Shown here one piece after another: positions 41,952 to 50,526 of a DNA stretch of 56,051 bases (position 1 is the first letter of the stretch; each line of letters begins with the position of its first letter). The notes under the pieces were generated by a model. It saw only the letters and a program-made list of their open reading frames with translations. It did no database searches and was not told the origin of the DNA. This DNA comes from Planctomycetaceae bacterium. GTDB taxonomy: Bacteria; Planctomycetota; Phycisphaerae; SM23-33. The stretch spans positions 1 to 56,051 of the forward strand of contig JBDKTA010000013.1 in assembly GCA_039680605.1 (NCBI GenBank). The letters run 5' to 3'. The position numbers were made by a program, and so were the translations under genes.

Positions 41952-43466
41952 CTAGCCGGCTCCTTCCTGGGTCTGGGCCCAGTTCAGGAACAGCCGCTTG
42001 ACTTCCTCAGGCTTCTCCTGCAGCGCATGGGTGATCTGCATTCTCAAGGCATTGGGGTCCGCGGCGTCGGAGGGCAGCAGATTTCCGGCGGCCCCGCCGG
42101 GCAACGCCTGCTGCGAGGGCAGGTCGGCCAGCGCCGCCTGGGAGGCGATGTTCTTGCGGGGTCCGCGCATCATCTTCAGCGCCACCAGCACCCCGACGAC
42201 CAGGATTCCCAGCGACAACCGCCTCCCCAGCTCGAGCATGAAATCCAGGGTGAACATGCCCTGCTCCTGCCCGGCCGTCTCGGCGGGGTGCTCGTAGAAC
42301 GCCGTATTGACCACCTTGAGCGTGTCGGACTCTTTGAGACCAATGGCGTTGCGAATGATCTCCTCGACGTCCTTTTCGTTCATGCCCGCGGCGGGCTTGT
42401 CGGCCTTCTTGTCACCGGCGGCGCCCTTGTCGGCCTCGCCGGCCGGCGGCGCCTGCGCCAGGCACACGAATGCCGCCACCGACAGCGACTTGATGCGACC
42501 GGGCAGGTCCTGGCGCTGCTCGACGGTCCGGCTGACGAGATACTCGTTGGTGATGTTCTCTTCCTTGCCGGCCGTAGCGCCCGAGGAGGAGCGGATCTCC
42601 TCCTTGCTCACGACGCGTTTAGCCGGGTCGAACGTCTCGATCGTCTGCGTGCCGTTGAGCGTGTCGATCTCGGCCGTCACGCGAACCGAAACGCGGTTGG
42701 GCCCCAGCACGGCCGTGAGCATGTCTTCGGCCTTCTTGGCCAGGTAGCCCTCGACGCGGCTCTTGTAGTCCAGGAACGTGTCGGCCTTGCGGGTGAACTC
42801 GTCGCCGCCCTCGCCGCTGAGCAGGTTGCCCGCGCTGTCGACGACCATGACCTTGGCGGCCGTCATCCCCTCGATGCTTCCGGCCACCATGTGCGTGACG
42901 GCCGAGACGTTTGCCGGCGAGAGCTTCCATCCCGATCGCAGCCTGAGCACGACGGTGGCGGAGGGGTCCTTGCCCTTTCCGGCAAAGACGGAGCTTTCGG
43001 GTTTGACCACGTGTACGCGGGCGCCGAGCACGCCCTCGATCATCTGGAGGCTCTTGGCCAGTTCGCCCTCGATCGCCCGGACGTGATTGACGCGCTGGGC
43101 GAAGGGGCTGGTTCCGATCTTCTCGTCATCCAGGATGCGGTAGCCCGCCCGGTCGGCGGCGGGAAGCCCCGCCGACGCCGTCGCCAGACGAAGGGCGGCG
43201 ACCTTGTCGACCGGGACATAGACTGCCGTTCCGCCCTGGCCCAACTCGAAGGGCGACCCCTCCTCGCGCACCTTGTCGACGACTTTGGCGGCCTCTTCCG
43301 GCGCCAGCGACCCGTACAGCAGCGCCATCTGCGGTTGCTGGGCCCAGCCTACCAGCATCACGCAGGCGACCACGACGGCCAGCACCACCGTCAGCAGCAC
43401 CACGCGCTGCACCAGCGTCAGCCGCCGCAGGAGACCGCCCATGTTTTCAAGTTGGCCCATTGCCAC
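41952..43466 (-). CDS. fliF: Flagellar MS-ring protein FliF
   Basis: This 504-residue protein has a transmembrane helix near 22-44, a YscJ/FliF ring-building region (DEKIGTSPFAQRVNHVRAIE, then LAKSLQMIEGVLGARVHVV), a beta-collar with low complexity, and a second transmembrane helix (LSLGILVVGVLVALKMMRG, about 415-435). A C-terminal FliG-binding tail (KPEEVKRLFLNWAQTQEG) follows. Normal FliF length is about 550. The start is GTG at 43466 or ATG at 43460; neither has a clear ribosome binding site. Confidence 0.96.
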   Translation of the reverse strand: MAMGQLENMGGLLRRLTLVQRVVLLTVVLAVVVACVMLVGWAQQPQMALLYGSLAPEEAAKVVDKVREEGSPFELGQGGTAVYVPVDKVAALRLATASAGLPAADRAGYRILDDEKIGTSPFAQRVNHVRAIEGELAKSLQMIEGVLGARVHVVKPESSVFAGKGKDPSATVVLRLRSGWKLSPANVSAVTHMVAGSIEGMTAAKVMVVDSAGNLLSGEGGDEFTRKADTFLDYKSRVEGYLAKKAEDMLTAVLGPNRVSVRVTAEIDTLNGTQTIETFDPAKRVVSKEEIRSSSGATAGKEENITNEYLVSRTVEQRQDLPGRIKSLSVAAFVCLAQAPPAGEADKGAAGDKKADKPAAGMNEKDVEEIIRNAIGLKESDTLKVVNTAFYEHPAETAGQEQGMFTLDFMLELGRRLSLGILVVGVLVALKMMRGPRKNIASQAALADLPSQQALPGGAAGNLLPSDAADPNALRMQITHALQEKPEEVKRLFLNWAQTQEGAG

Positions 43467-43484
43467 TGGAGGCTCTCAATCCGC

Positions 43485-43793
43485 CTAAAGCTGCATGCTC
43501 AAGGTCTGCTTGTACGCGTCGATCACTTTGTTGCGGACGCCCATGAGCAGTTTGAAGCTCATGTCGGCTTTGGCCATGGCCTGAACGGCAGGCAGGACGT
43601 CCTTGCTCTTGCCCGAGAGCAGATCCTGGATGGCCGCAACGACGTTTTCCTGGGGCTTGTCAGCGCCGCCGATGGCGGTCTTGAGCAGTTGGCCGAAGTC
43701 GATATTGCCCGCGCCGCTGACGGCGGGCTTGAGGGCTCCGGCGGCTGAGGGCGTCAGAGCGCCCATTCCCGAAACTGGGGTTATTCCTGCCAT
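43485..43793 (-). CDS. fliE: Flagellar hook-basal body adaptor FliE
   Basis: This 102-residue protein is variable at the N-terminus and has the FliE C-terminal helix pair (AVQAMAKADMSFKLLMGVRN, then VIDAYKQTLSMQL). FliE is the first exported substrate and joins the MS ring to the FlgB rod. AAGGACC lies 8 nt before the ATG. Usual neighbour order flgB-flgC-fliE-fliF. Confidence 0.95.
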   Translation of the reverse strand: MAGITPVSGMGALTPSAAGALKPAVSGAGNIDFGQLLKTAIGGADKPQENVVAAIQDLLSGKSKDVLPAVQAMAKADMSFKLLMGVRNKVIDAYKQTLSMQL

Positions 43794-43803
43794 CGCACGG
43801 TCC

Positions 43804-44208
43804 TTACTTGAGGAGTTCCACGGCTACGTCCATGATTTCCTGGTGCTTCTTCATAACAGCGGCGCCGGCCTGATACGCCCGCGAGGCGACCACCATGTTC
43901 ATCATTTCCACGGGCAACTGGACGTTGGGCATGTTGACATACCCGCTGGCGTCGGCGTCGGGGTGTCCGGGCTGGTGAACCCGCAGGAAGCCTGTCTTGG
44001 TGTCGGGCTGGGCCTGCGAGTACGTCACGCCTGACATTCCATCGGTGCTGGCGAGAATGACTTCCATGCGGCGGTACGGTTGCCCGTCCTGCCCGCGAGT
44101 GGTGTAGGCGTTGGCGATGTTGTTGGCGATAGCCTGCATGCGGTACGACTCGGCCCGCATGCCGCTGATGGCGATATCGACCGGACTGGCCATTCGTATG
44201 TTGCTCAT
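43804..44208 (-). CDS. flgC: Flagellar proximal rod protein FlgC
   Basis: This 134-residue protein has the rod/hook N-terminal motif (ISGMRAESYRMQAIANNIAN), a short beta-rich core and the C-terminal helix (NMVVASRAYQAGAAVMKKHQ). The tandem ATG codons at 44211 and 44208 are both possible; the second has better spacing (6 nt) from GAGG. Exported by the type III system to build the rod. Confidence 0.96.
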   Translation of the reverse strand: MSNIRMASPVDIAISGMRAESYRMQAIANNIANAYTTRGQDGQPYRRMEVILASTDGMSGVTYSQAQPDTKTGFLRVHQPGHPDADASGYVNMPNVQLPVEMMNMVVASRAYQAGAAVMKKHQEIMDVAVELLK

Positions 44209-44220
44209 CATTCACCTCGT

Positions 44221-44571
44221 TCAGCTGACAGCCGCTTCGATCTGGCGGTACAGCTTGGACAGCAGTCGCAGGTACGTCTTGTACGCGCCGGTGTTCTGGA
44301 CCATGTCGCCGATTTCCTGGTCGATGCTCACGTCGTTGCCTCGATCGTCGACGGGGGTGTTCATGGGCGAGACCAGTTGCGCCTTGAAGTCGTCCTCGCT
44401 CACATTGCCCCGCTCCAGCGCCGCGGCCAGAGTCTGTTCGAACTGCACCGCGCGGCGGCGGTACCCCGCCGTGTCGAGGTTGGCGATATTGTTGGCGATA
44501 GCGGTCTGACGCATTCCCGCCGCGCGGACGGCCGCTTCGAGATACGTGGTTACATCGGGCTCGATTGGCAT
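44221..44571 (-). CDS. flgB: Flagellar proximal rod protein FlgB
   Basis: This 116-residue protein has the N-terminal RQTAIANNIANLDTAGYRRR signature and the C-terminal helix ending YLRLLSKLYRQIEAAVS. AGGAGA lies 7 nt before the ATG, inside the last codons of the upstream activator gene, which it overlaps by 22 nt. First structural gene of the operon. Confidence 0.96.
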   Translation of the reverse strand: MPIEPDVTTYLEAAVRAAGMRQTAIANNIANLDTAGYRRRAVQFEQTLAAALERGNVSEDDFKAQLVSPMNTPVDDRGNDVSIDQEIGDMVQNTGAYKTYLRLLSKLYRQIEAAVS

Positions 44572-45938
44572 GTCGCTTCTCCTGAAGGTTGCCCCTGGGG
44601 CTCGGCGCGATACTTTCGCAGCTTTTCCCGCAGCGTTCGGTCGGAGATTCCCAGCAGTTCCGCCGCCTTGACCTGGTTTCGCTGGGTGCGGCGCAAGGCT
44701 TCCATGACCGCCTGGCGCTCCAGCTCGCGCAGGCGCAGCGTCACGACCTGCTCGCCCTGCCCGCGCCGCAGTTCGTCGGCCAGAAAGTCCGCCTCGCGCA
44801 GCGACAGGACGTTGTCGCGCCCGAAGATCAGGGCGGTGCGCACCACGTTGCGGAGCTGGCGGATGTTGCCGGGCCAGTGGTAGTCGCAGAACAGCTCGAG
44901 CATCGCCGGGTCGAGGTCGGTGATCTTGCGCCGCACTTCGCCGGCGAAGTGATTGACGAAGTGCCAGACCAGAACCGGGATGTCCTCGATGCGCTGCCGC
45001 AGCGGCGGCACCTGCAGGTGCATTCCCGCGATCCGGTAGTGCAGGTCGCGGCGGAAGCGCCCGGCTTCGACGTCGCCGGCGAGGTCCCGGTTGGTCGTGC
45101 TGACGACGCGCACGTTGACGTGGATGTTCTCGCTGCCGCCGACGCGCTCGAAGTCCTGCTGCTCGAGCACCCGCAGCAGTTCGGCCTGCAGCCGCGGACC
45201 GGTCTCGGAAATCTCGTCCAGCAGCAGCGTGCCGCCGTCGGCGCGCTCGAAGCGGCCTTTACGCTGGGCACAGGCGCCGGTGAAGGCGCCCCGCTCGTGG
45301 CCGAACAGTTCGCTCTCCAGCAGCGACTCGTTCAGGGCGGCGCAGTTGACGCGGATGTACGCCCCGCGCCCGCGGCGGCTTTCGCGGTGGATCAGGTAAG
45401 ACAGCAGTTCCTTGCCCGTGCCGCTCTCGCCGCTGATAAGGACCGCCACCGACGTCGGGGCCACCCGCCGGGCCAGCTCGACCACCTCGAGAAACCGTCC
45501 GCTGACGCCGGCGATCTGGTAAGGCGGGAGAACCTCGCCGGCGCCACCGCCGGCCAGCGCCACCGCCCGGGCCGGCAGATAGGTTTCGATCAAGGCGTGG
45601 GCGGCCGCGGCGTCCAGCGGTTGGGCAAGGTAGTCCCAGCAGCCCGCCCGCATGGCGGCCACCGCCGAGGCGGTGTCGCCGGCGGGGCCGACCATCACCA
45701 GCGGGCGTTCGGGGTAGCACGTGCGGCATCGATCGATGAGGCTCCAGGGTCCACCGGAGATCTGCGACTCGACGATCACCAAGTCCCAGATGGCCTGCTC
45801 GGATAAAGCCGCCGCCTTGTCGCCTTCGCGCACGACCATGCCGCGGATACCGCCGGCGGCGAGTTCCGCCAGCAGCGTCCGCACGGTTTGCGGCTGCACT
45901 GCCGCAACGAGCACATTCTGGCAAGGACGGTCACTCAT
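44550..45938 (-). CDS. Sigma-54-dependent activator with degenerate receiver domain
   Basis: This 462-residue protein consists of a receiver-like domain (1-120), a sigma-54 AAA+ domain (about 140-380; Walker A GESGTGKE, GAFTGA loop, GGTLLLDEISE Walker B) and a Fis-type helix-turn-helix (NQVKAAELLGISDRTLREKL). The receiver has lost every phosphorylation residue: the acidic pair is A12/A13, the phospho-Asp position is E57 (VIVESQ), the conserved Lys is Gln (YLAQPLD), and the Thr/Ser is Gly/Pro (VMVGPAGD). It is therefore unlikely to be phosphorylated, and Glu may mimic phosphorylation. It resembles FlrC/FleR by position. It overlaps the TPR gene upstream by 8 nt and flgB downstream by 22 nt. 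Confidence 0.9.
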   Translation of the reverse strand: MSDRPCQNVLVAAVQPQTVRTLLAELAAGGIRGMVVREGDKAAALSEQAIWDLVIVESQISGGPWSLIDRCRTCYPERPLVMVGPAGDTASAVAAMRAGCWDYLAQPLDAAAAHALIETYLPARAVALAGGGAGEVLPPYQIAGVSGRFLEVVELARRVAPTSVAVLISGESGTGKELLSYLIHRESRRGRGAYIRVNCAALNESLLESELFGHERGAFTGACAQRKGRFERADGGTLLLDEISETGPRLQAELLRVLEQQDFERVGGSENIHVNVRVVSTTNRDLAGDVEAGRFRRDLHYRIAGMHLQVPPLRQRIEDIPVLVWHFVNHFAGEVRRKITDLDPAMLELFCDYHWPGNIRQLRNVVRTALIFGRDNVLSLREADFLADELRRGQGEQVVTLRLRELERQAVMEALRRTQRNQVKAAELLGISDRTLREKLRKYRAEPQGQPSGEATCQSSPM

Positions 45939-46626
45939 TGTCTTGCTCGTGCTCCTGGGAAGTCGGTTCGGCCGGTCGCGACGCCGGCGGCGCCGTCAGT
46001 TGCAGACTGATCTGGAGGCTCGAGTCGAGCAGTTCCTGCACGGCCGAAGCCTGTTTCCATTCGAGCAGGCGGGCGCTGGCCTGGGCGGCCTGGGCCCAGG
46101 GGCAGTCGGCGTGGTCCTTGATGACCTGGTCATAAAGGGCGGCGGCGCCTCGTGGGTCGACGCCGCGCATGCAGTTGCCCAACTGGTACAGCACCCACGC
46201 GCGCGTGGCGGCCGGCGGGTTCTGCCCCATCAGTGTTTCGTACATCGCTCGCGCCTGGGGCAGGTGACCGCCGTCGAAAAGCGCATCTGCCGCCGCCAGC
46301 AGGTTCTGCTGCTGGCTGGGCGGAATGAGCTTGAGCGCCTCGATCGTCTCGCTGGAAAGAATCTCGCGCGCGGGCGCCGTGGCGCTTGGGGCCGAAGCGA
46401 CGAGGGCCTCCTGCGTCGCCGCCGTGACGGACGGGCGGTGGACCTTCTGGGCCTTGAGACGCTCGATGCCCGCCTGCAGAGAGTCGTCCGGACCGGTTGT
46501 CGGGGCTTGGGCGAAATCCAGGTAGAGCTGCCGGGCCTGCTTCTGGATCGGCTCGGCCGACCAGGCCGCCAGCGGCATGACTGCGGCTATCACCATCGCT
46601 GCCAGATGCGCGGAGCGGAAGGTCAT
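45931..46626 (-). CDS. Periplasmic TPR-like protein of the flagellar operon
   Basis: This 231-residue protein has an N-terminal signal peptide (about 1-23, MPLAAWSA), a low-complexity middle and TPR-like helices (about 100-190; LLAAADALFDGGHLPQARAM, AWVLYQLGNCMRG, AAALYDQVIKDHADCPWAQA), ending in an acidic Gln/Glu tail. Its start overlaps the stop of the larger TPR gene and its stop overlaps the activator start. I recognise no specific family; assembly scaffold is a guess. Confidence 0.7.
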   Translation of the reverse strand: MTFRSAHLAAMVIAAVMPLAAWSAEPIQKQARQLYLDFAQAPTTGPDDSLQAGIERLKAQKVHRPSVTAATQEALVASAPSATAPAREILSSETIEALKLIPPSQQQNLLAAADALFDGGHLPQARAMYETLMGQNPPAATRAWVLYQLGNCMRGVDPRGAAALYDQVIKDHADCPWAQAAQASARLLEWKQASAVQELLDSSLQISLQLTAPPASRPAEPTSQEHEQDNE

Positions 46627-48971
46627 CGACGATCCCCTCCCGTCACCTTGGGGCCGACGGTCATCGTCGAAACAGCCGTGTTGAAATCCTTCTGCGACAC
46701 CTGCGCCGCCACGAGCACCTGGCGGGCGCGGCCTTGCAGCAGCGTGTCGGGGTTCATTCGCAGCAGCTCGGTGGCCAGCGTGGCGGCCTGGGCGTTCTTG
46801 CCCAGTTCGAGCGACAGTTCAGCCAGTTCGCATTGGGCCTGGTGGGCCGCCGGACCGGGTTTGACCCGCGTCAGCAGGTCCAGCAGCAGCGAGTAGGCTT
46901 CGCTGCTCTGACCGCCCAGGCGGTAGCAGGCGGCCAGTTCGAGGGTAAGAGTGGCGGCCTCGGCCGGATCGGTCACATGCTGCAGTCGCCGCCGCAGATC
47001 GACGGCGGCGTTGTCGGTCAGTCCCATTCGGCGATGGAGCTGGGCCCGCAGCAGCACCACCTGTCCGCGGAGGCGGTCGTCAGCGCCGATGCGGCTTTCG
47101 GCGCGGTTGCAGAGGATTACAGCCGCGGCATACCGGTCGCTGCGCTCTTCGACCACCGCCATTTCGAATAAGGCCTCGAGTTCGACCTGGGCCTGTGGTT
47201 TGGCGGACAGGCACAACCACAGGGCGCGCCGGGCCTGCGACAGGTTTCCCAGCGCCATATGGCTGCGGGCGATCATGAGGTGGACCGGAGCGGTCTGGAT
47301 GTGGCTCATGCCGCCGCTGAGGCTGACGTACTTGCCCAGCCACGAGACCGCCTGCTGATAATCGCCGCGGCGGAAACCGGTGTTCCCGGCGCCGAGGGCA
47401 GCGGCCATCTTCGTTTCGACGGAACGGTCGAGGTAGTAGACTCTCTTGAAGAACCGCAGAGCTTCGGCCTCCCTGCCCGACTCGAGATTGGCCTTGCCCA
47501 GCGCCAGGAAGACGTCATCCATTCCCGCCGACTGCGGGTACGTGTCCAGCAACGCCGTGAGGTCTTCTTCGGCGCCGGCGTAGTCTTTCATCGCCAGGCA
47601 AACCTTGGCTGACCGCAACAGCGCCTGCGGCGCCGCCAGCGACTGGCTGTACTGACGGGCCGTCAGGCGATATTCCGTCACCGCCGCGGGGCGATCGTTG
47701 AGGCACTCATTGATGATGCCCAAGGCATAGTGACCCTCCGCCTGGCGGAGGTGGTCAGACTCACGCAACAGCAGACGGCGCCATGCCGCAGCCGATTCGC
47801 TCAGCAGCAGTTGGCGCTGGGCGGCCGCCGAGTCCGACGCCGTCGGGTCGGACACGGTGCTCTGCTTGCCGTCAAACTGCGCGATCAGCCCCGCCGCGCC
47901 GGCGAAGACCTCAAACAACCGCTGCTGCGTCATGGCTCCGGTCAAGGCCGTGATTCCCCGCGCCCGAACCGGCGCCGCCACGCCGCTCCAGAGAACGTCG
48001 CAGCCAACGGCATGACCAAGGCGGTTGAGGGTCTGCTCGACCGGAGCGGCCAGACACACGCCCTGCCAGCGGACCAGAATGTCGGCGTCAGACAGTCGCG
48101 TGATGCGCGGCCCCAGCGCCGAAGCGGTCACTTTGTTGGAGCCGTTGAGAATGGCGCCGACCAGCGACTCCTCGCTGCTGCCGGTGATGGCGTCGACCGC
48201 CTTGAGGGGCAGATGGGGCAGCGTGGCATCCACGGCGGTCACCTTCAGCACCTGCTGAGTGAGGCTTCTGGCCGCCAACAGGTCGCACTGGGCGACGATC
48301 TCGTCGGCGTTTTCCAGCGCGGCCGAGCATGCGATGGCGCAATACGCCCGCATTCGCGCCTGCATCCATATTTCCTGGTCGAAGTCCAGCATCGCCAGGC
48401 GGTAGTTGGCCAGGCAATTCACCAGCGGGCTGGGACCCTGGCACGCTTCAGTGAGAATCCGCCGATAGTCAGCTGCATCGCCCTTTCGAAGCACGCAGTC
48501 GGCGATACGGATGCGGAACAGACCGGCCATGGGCCCCGGACCAGGGCGCTGGGCCGATACGGACAGCAACTGCTGGTACTGCGTCAAGGCGCGATCGTAG
48601 TCACCGGCGGCGAAGTACCGCTCCGCAGCCGTCCAGGACACGCCGGCGGGGGGCTCCGGCGGAGCCGGCTGGCTCTGCGCGACGGGGCGGACGGCATCGG
48701 GCCTGGCAACCAGAGCTGTCCCGGACTGCAGGCCGGGCTCAGGGGCAGCGCCGGAGTTGCGAAAGCCGATCCAGGCGAATACGCTGGCCACGGCGCCCAG
48801 CGCCACCAGCACCAGAGGCCAGTTGTGCTGGGTCTTGGTAGATTTGCGGAGGACGTCAGCACGGATGGCGCTGAGATTCAGAGACGAATCCGCAACGGAC
48901 GAATCCCCCGCCGCGGGCGCACCCGCCGGGGCATTCGACAAAACATCCGTCGTGGCTTTCGTGTCGTCCAT
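46623..48971 (-). CDS. Membrane-anchored TPR-repeat protein, first gene of the flagellar operon
   Basis: This 782-residue protein has a soluble N-terminus of about 50 residues, one transmembrane helix (WPLVLVALGAVASVFAWIGF, about 51-70) and a large periplasmic part. That part has TPR motifs (YFAAGDYDRALTQYQQLLSV, then several in 380-760 such as CLAMKDYAGAEEDLTALLDT and YYLDRSVETKMAAALGAGNT) and a non-TPR insert (about 210-370). Being the first gene after a sigma-54 promoter gives it a likely flagellar function. I know no named homolog. It could be a scaffold for basal body assembly, or a regulator of the activator encoded two genes downstream. Confidence 0.75.
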   Translation of the reverse strand: MDDTKATTDVLSNAPAGAPAAGDSSVADSSLNLSAIRADVLRKSTKTQHNWPLVLVALGAVASVFAWIGFRNSGAAPEPGLQSGTALVARPDAVRPVAQSQPAPPEPPAGVSWTAAERYFAAGDYDRALTQYQQLLSVSAQRPGPGPMAGLFRIRIADCVLRKGDAADYRRILTEACQGPSPLVNCLANYRLAMLDFDQEIWMQARMRAYCAIACSAALENADEIVAQCDLLAARSLTQQVLKVTAVDATLPHLPLKAVDAITGSSEESLVGAILNGSNKVTASALGPRITRLSDADILVRWQGVCLAAPVEQTLNRLGHAVGCDVLWSGVAAPVRARGITALTGAMTQQRLFEVFAGAAGLIAQFDGKQSTVSDPTASDSAAAQRQLLLSESAAAWRRLLLRESDHLRQAEGHYALGIINECLNDRPAAVTEYRLTARQYSQSLAAPQALLRSAKVCLAMKDYAGAEEDLTALLDTYPQSAGMDDVFLALGKANLESGREAEALRFFKRVYYLDRSVETKMAAALGAGNTGFRRGDYQQAVSWLGKYVSLSGGMSHIQTAPVHLMIARSHMALGNLSQARRALWLCLSAKPQAQVELEALFEMAVVEERSDRYAAAVILCNRAESRIGADDRLRGQVVLLRAQLHRRMGLTDNAAVDLRRRLQHVTDPAEAATLTLELAACYRLGGQSSEAYSLLLDLLTRVKPGPAAHQAQCELAELSLELGKNAQAATLATELLRMNPDTLLQGRARQVLVAAQVSQKDFNTAVSTMTVGPKVTGGDRR

Positions 48972-48998
48972 GCACTTGGCCCACGTCGACAGGGAAGG

Positions 48999-49014
48999 TG
49001 CACATCCATGTGCA
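48999..49014. promoter_or_regulatory. Palindromic operator candidate just downstream of the sigma-54 start site
   Basis: TGCACAT-CC-ATGTGCA is a perfect 7-bp dyad lying about +8 to +23 relative to the start predicted from the -24/-12 promoter, in the leader of the 782-residue gene. Flagellar activators such as FlrC and FleQ are known to bind downstream of their promoters, so this may be an activator site. A weaker dyad AACA-GG-TGTT (49124-49133) lies about 75 bp upstream of the promoter. Confidence 0.5.
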
Positions 49015-49032
49015 GTCGTATCGCCTTGCTAG

Positions 49033-49048
49033 TGCAATAACTATGCCA
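49033..49048 (-). promoter_or_regulatory. Sigma-54 (-24/-12) promoter of the long flagellar operon
   Basis: On the minus strand TGGCATAGTTATTGCA matches TGGCAC-N5-TTGCA at all but one fixed base. The GG and GC dinucleotides are 10 bp apart, the required spacing. It predicts transcription start near 49022, 51 nt before the ATG of the 782-residue TPR gene. The rest of the 48972-49254 gap contains the dyads noted above and no gene. Confidence 0.88.
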
Positions 49049-49254
49049 AACAGACGCCCAGACACCGCCGCGACAAGCGACCCCTTCTGAAGAGATGGCA
49101 TAACTGCATTAGGTCTCTGATACAACAGGTGTTACAAAGAAAGGCGCCCGCTTGTTGCATGCCTTGGCCTTGTCGCCCGAACACAGTTCCCACTTCGGCG
49201 CGCACAGATGCCGTACGTACACGTTCACTTTCTGCATGGCGAATTTTCGGCCGT

Positions 49255-50328
49255 CTAAGACTGGTGCCAAGCCTGGTCCGAAGGGAAACCCGATACCGGG
49301 GGCATCTTGATGTCGTACCGCTTGAGTTTGGCGTAGAGCGTCGTTCGCGTGATACCCAGCAGAACCGCAGCGCGGTTGCGCTGCCATCCGGTCTCCTTGA
49401 GCGCCCGCAGGATGAACTCGCGTTCAGCAGCCTCAAGCGAAAAATCCTCTCGGGACGGTTGCCCCGGCGACTCGGGGTCGGCGGAAGATTGAGTGTCAAA
49501 TCGCAGGCTCTCGGCCGTGACTTCATCCTGATTGGCCAGGATGATCGCGCGGTCCATGACGTTCTTGAGTTCTCGCACGTTGCCGGGCCAGGGGTGGGCC
49601 ATCAGGCGGTCCATGGCGTCGTTGGAAATGCCCGACGGGCGCGACTGGAGCGTCAGCGGCGAGTGCTTGAGGAAGTACTCCGCCAGCAATGGAATGTCGC
49701 TGCGACGCTGAGGGCTTCGAAGCGGCGGAATGATCACCGGAAGAACGGCCAGACGATAATAGAGGTCGCGACGGAAGGCTCCCACTTCGACCTCTTCGGT
49801 CAGCGAACGGTTGGTGGTGGCCACAACTGTCGCCTGACAGGGGACTTCCTTCGTGCCGCCGACCTTGCGAAAGCACCGCTCCTGAAGCACTCGCAGCAAC
49901 TTGGCCTGGAGCGTAGTAGGAATCTCGCTAATTTCGTCCAGGAATAGCGTGCCGCTGCCGGCCAGTTCGAACAGGCCTGTCTTGTCCCGATCGGCGCTGG
50001 TGAAGGCGCCTTTGACATGACCGAACAATTCGCTTTCCAGAAGCGTCTCGCTCAGCGAGGCGCAGTTGACGGCCACAAAATCCGCCGCTTCCCCGCAGCG
50101 CCACAGGTGGACCGCTCGTGCGACCATTTCTTTGCCCGTACCGGTCTCGCCCATGATCAGGATCGGGTTGAGACCGCTGGCGCCGACGGTTTTGATCGTG
50201 TCGAGCACCTCGCAGATGCCGGGGCTGAGGCCGACAAACGGCAGCGATGGCGGGCAGGATGAACAAAAATACGAGGTATCCTGCGACACCACGTCGTCGT
50301 CGGAAAGGCCTTGCTTGGCCTGAAGCAT
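49255..50328 (-). CDS. Sigma-54-dependent activator lacking a receiver domain
   Basis: This 357-residue protein has a short N-terminus with C22/C25 (CSSC) and no receiver, then a AAA+ domain (Walker A GETGTGKE 60-67; sigma-54-contacting loop GAFTSA 107-112; GSGTLFLDEISE Walker B; arginine-finger region) and a C-terminal Fis-type helix-turn-helix (NRAAVLLGITRTTLYAKLKR). GAFTSA replaces the usual GAFTGA. Without an N-terminal sensor it may be constitutively active or controlled by level or partner, like PspF or HrpS. Directly upstream of the sigma-54 promoter for the flagellar operon, it is a good candidate for the master regulator. AAGGA precedes the ATG. Confidence 0.9.
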   Translation of the reverse strand: MLQAKQGLSDDDVVSQDTSYFCSSCPPSLPFVGLSPGICEVLDTIKTVGASGLNPILIMGETGTGKEMVARAVHLWRCGEAADFVAVNCASLSETLLESELFGHVKGAFTSADRDKTGLFELAGSGTLFLDEISEIPTTLQAKLLRVLQERCFRKVGGTKEVPCQATVVATTNRSLTEEVEVGAFRRDLYYRLAVLPVIIPPLRSPQRRSDIPLLAEYFLKHSPLTLQSRPSGISNDAMDRLMAHPWPGNVRELKNVMDRAIILANQDEVTAESLRFDTQSSADPESPGQPSREDFSLEAAEREFILRALKETGWQRNRAAVLLGITRTTLYAKLKRYDIKMPPVSGFPSDQAWHQS

Positions 50329-50526
50329 CAGGAATCCTTTCCCAAGAACCTTTGCGTCAGATGCACCGGCCGATCAACCAACCACAACATGTTGGCATCG
50401 CTCACTCCTTGAACCCAATGAGGCGTGAGCTTTAGGATCTAATAGGTAATTTCCTTAGGACCGTGCGTCAAGTGAATAATGCTCAGAATTTGATTTTGCC
50501 GATTTTTGGAATAGTTGGACCAGTGC

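Noticed and set aside
41616-43748. 710-codon plus-strand frame over fliG/fliF/fliE
   Set aside because: Antisense to three clear flagellar genes, without a ribosome binding site or domain.
49096-49110. Plus-strand TGGCATAACTGCAT as a divergent sigma-54 promoter
   Set aside because: GG and GC are only 7 bp apart, not 10, and no plus-strand gene follows.
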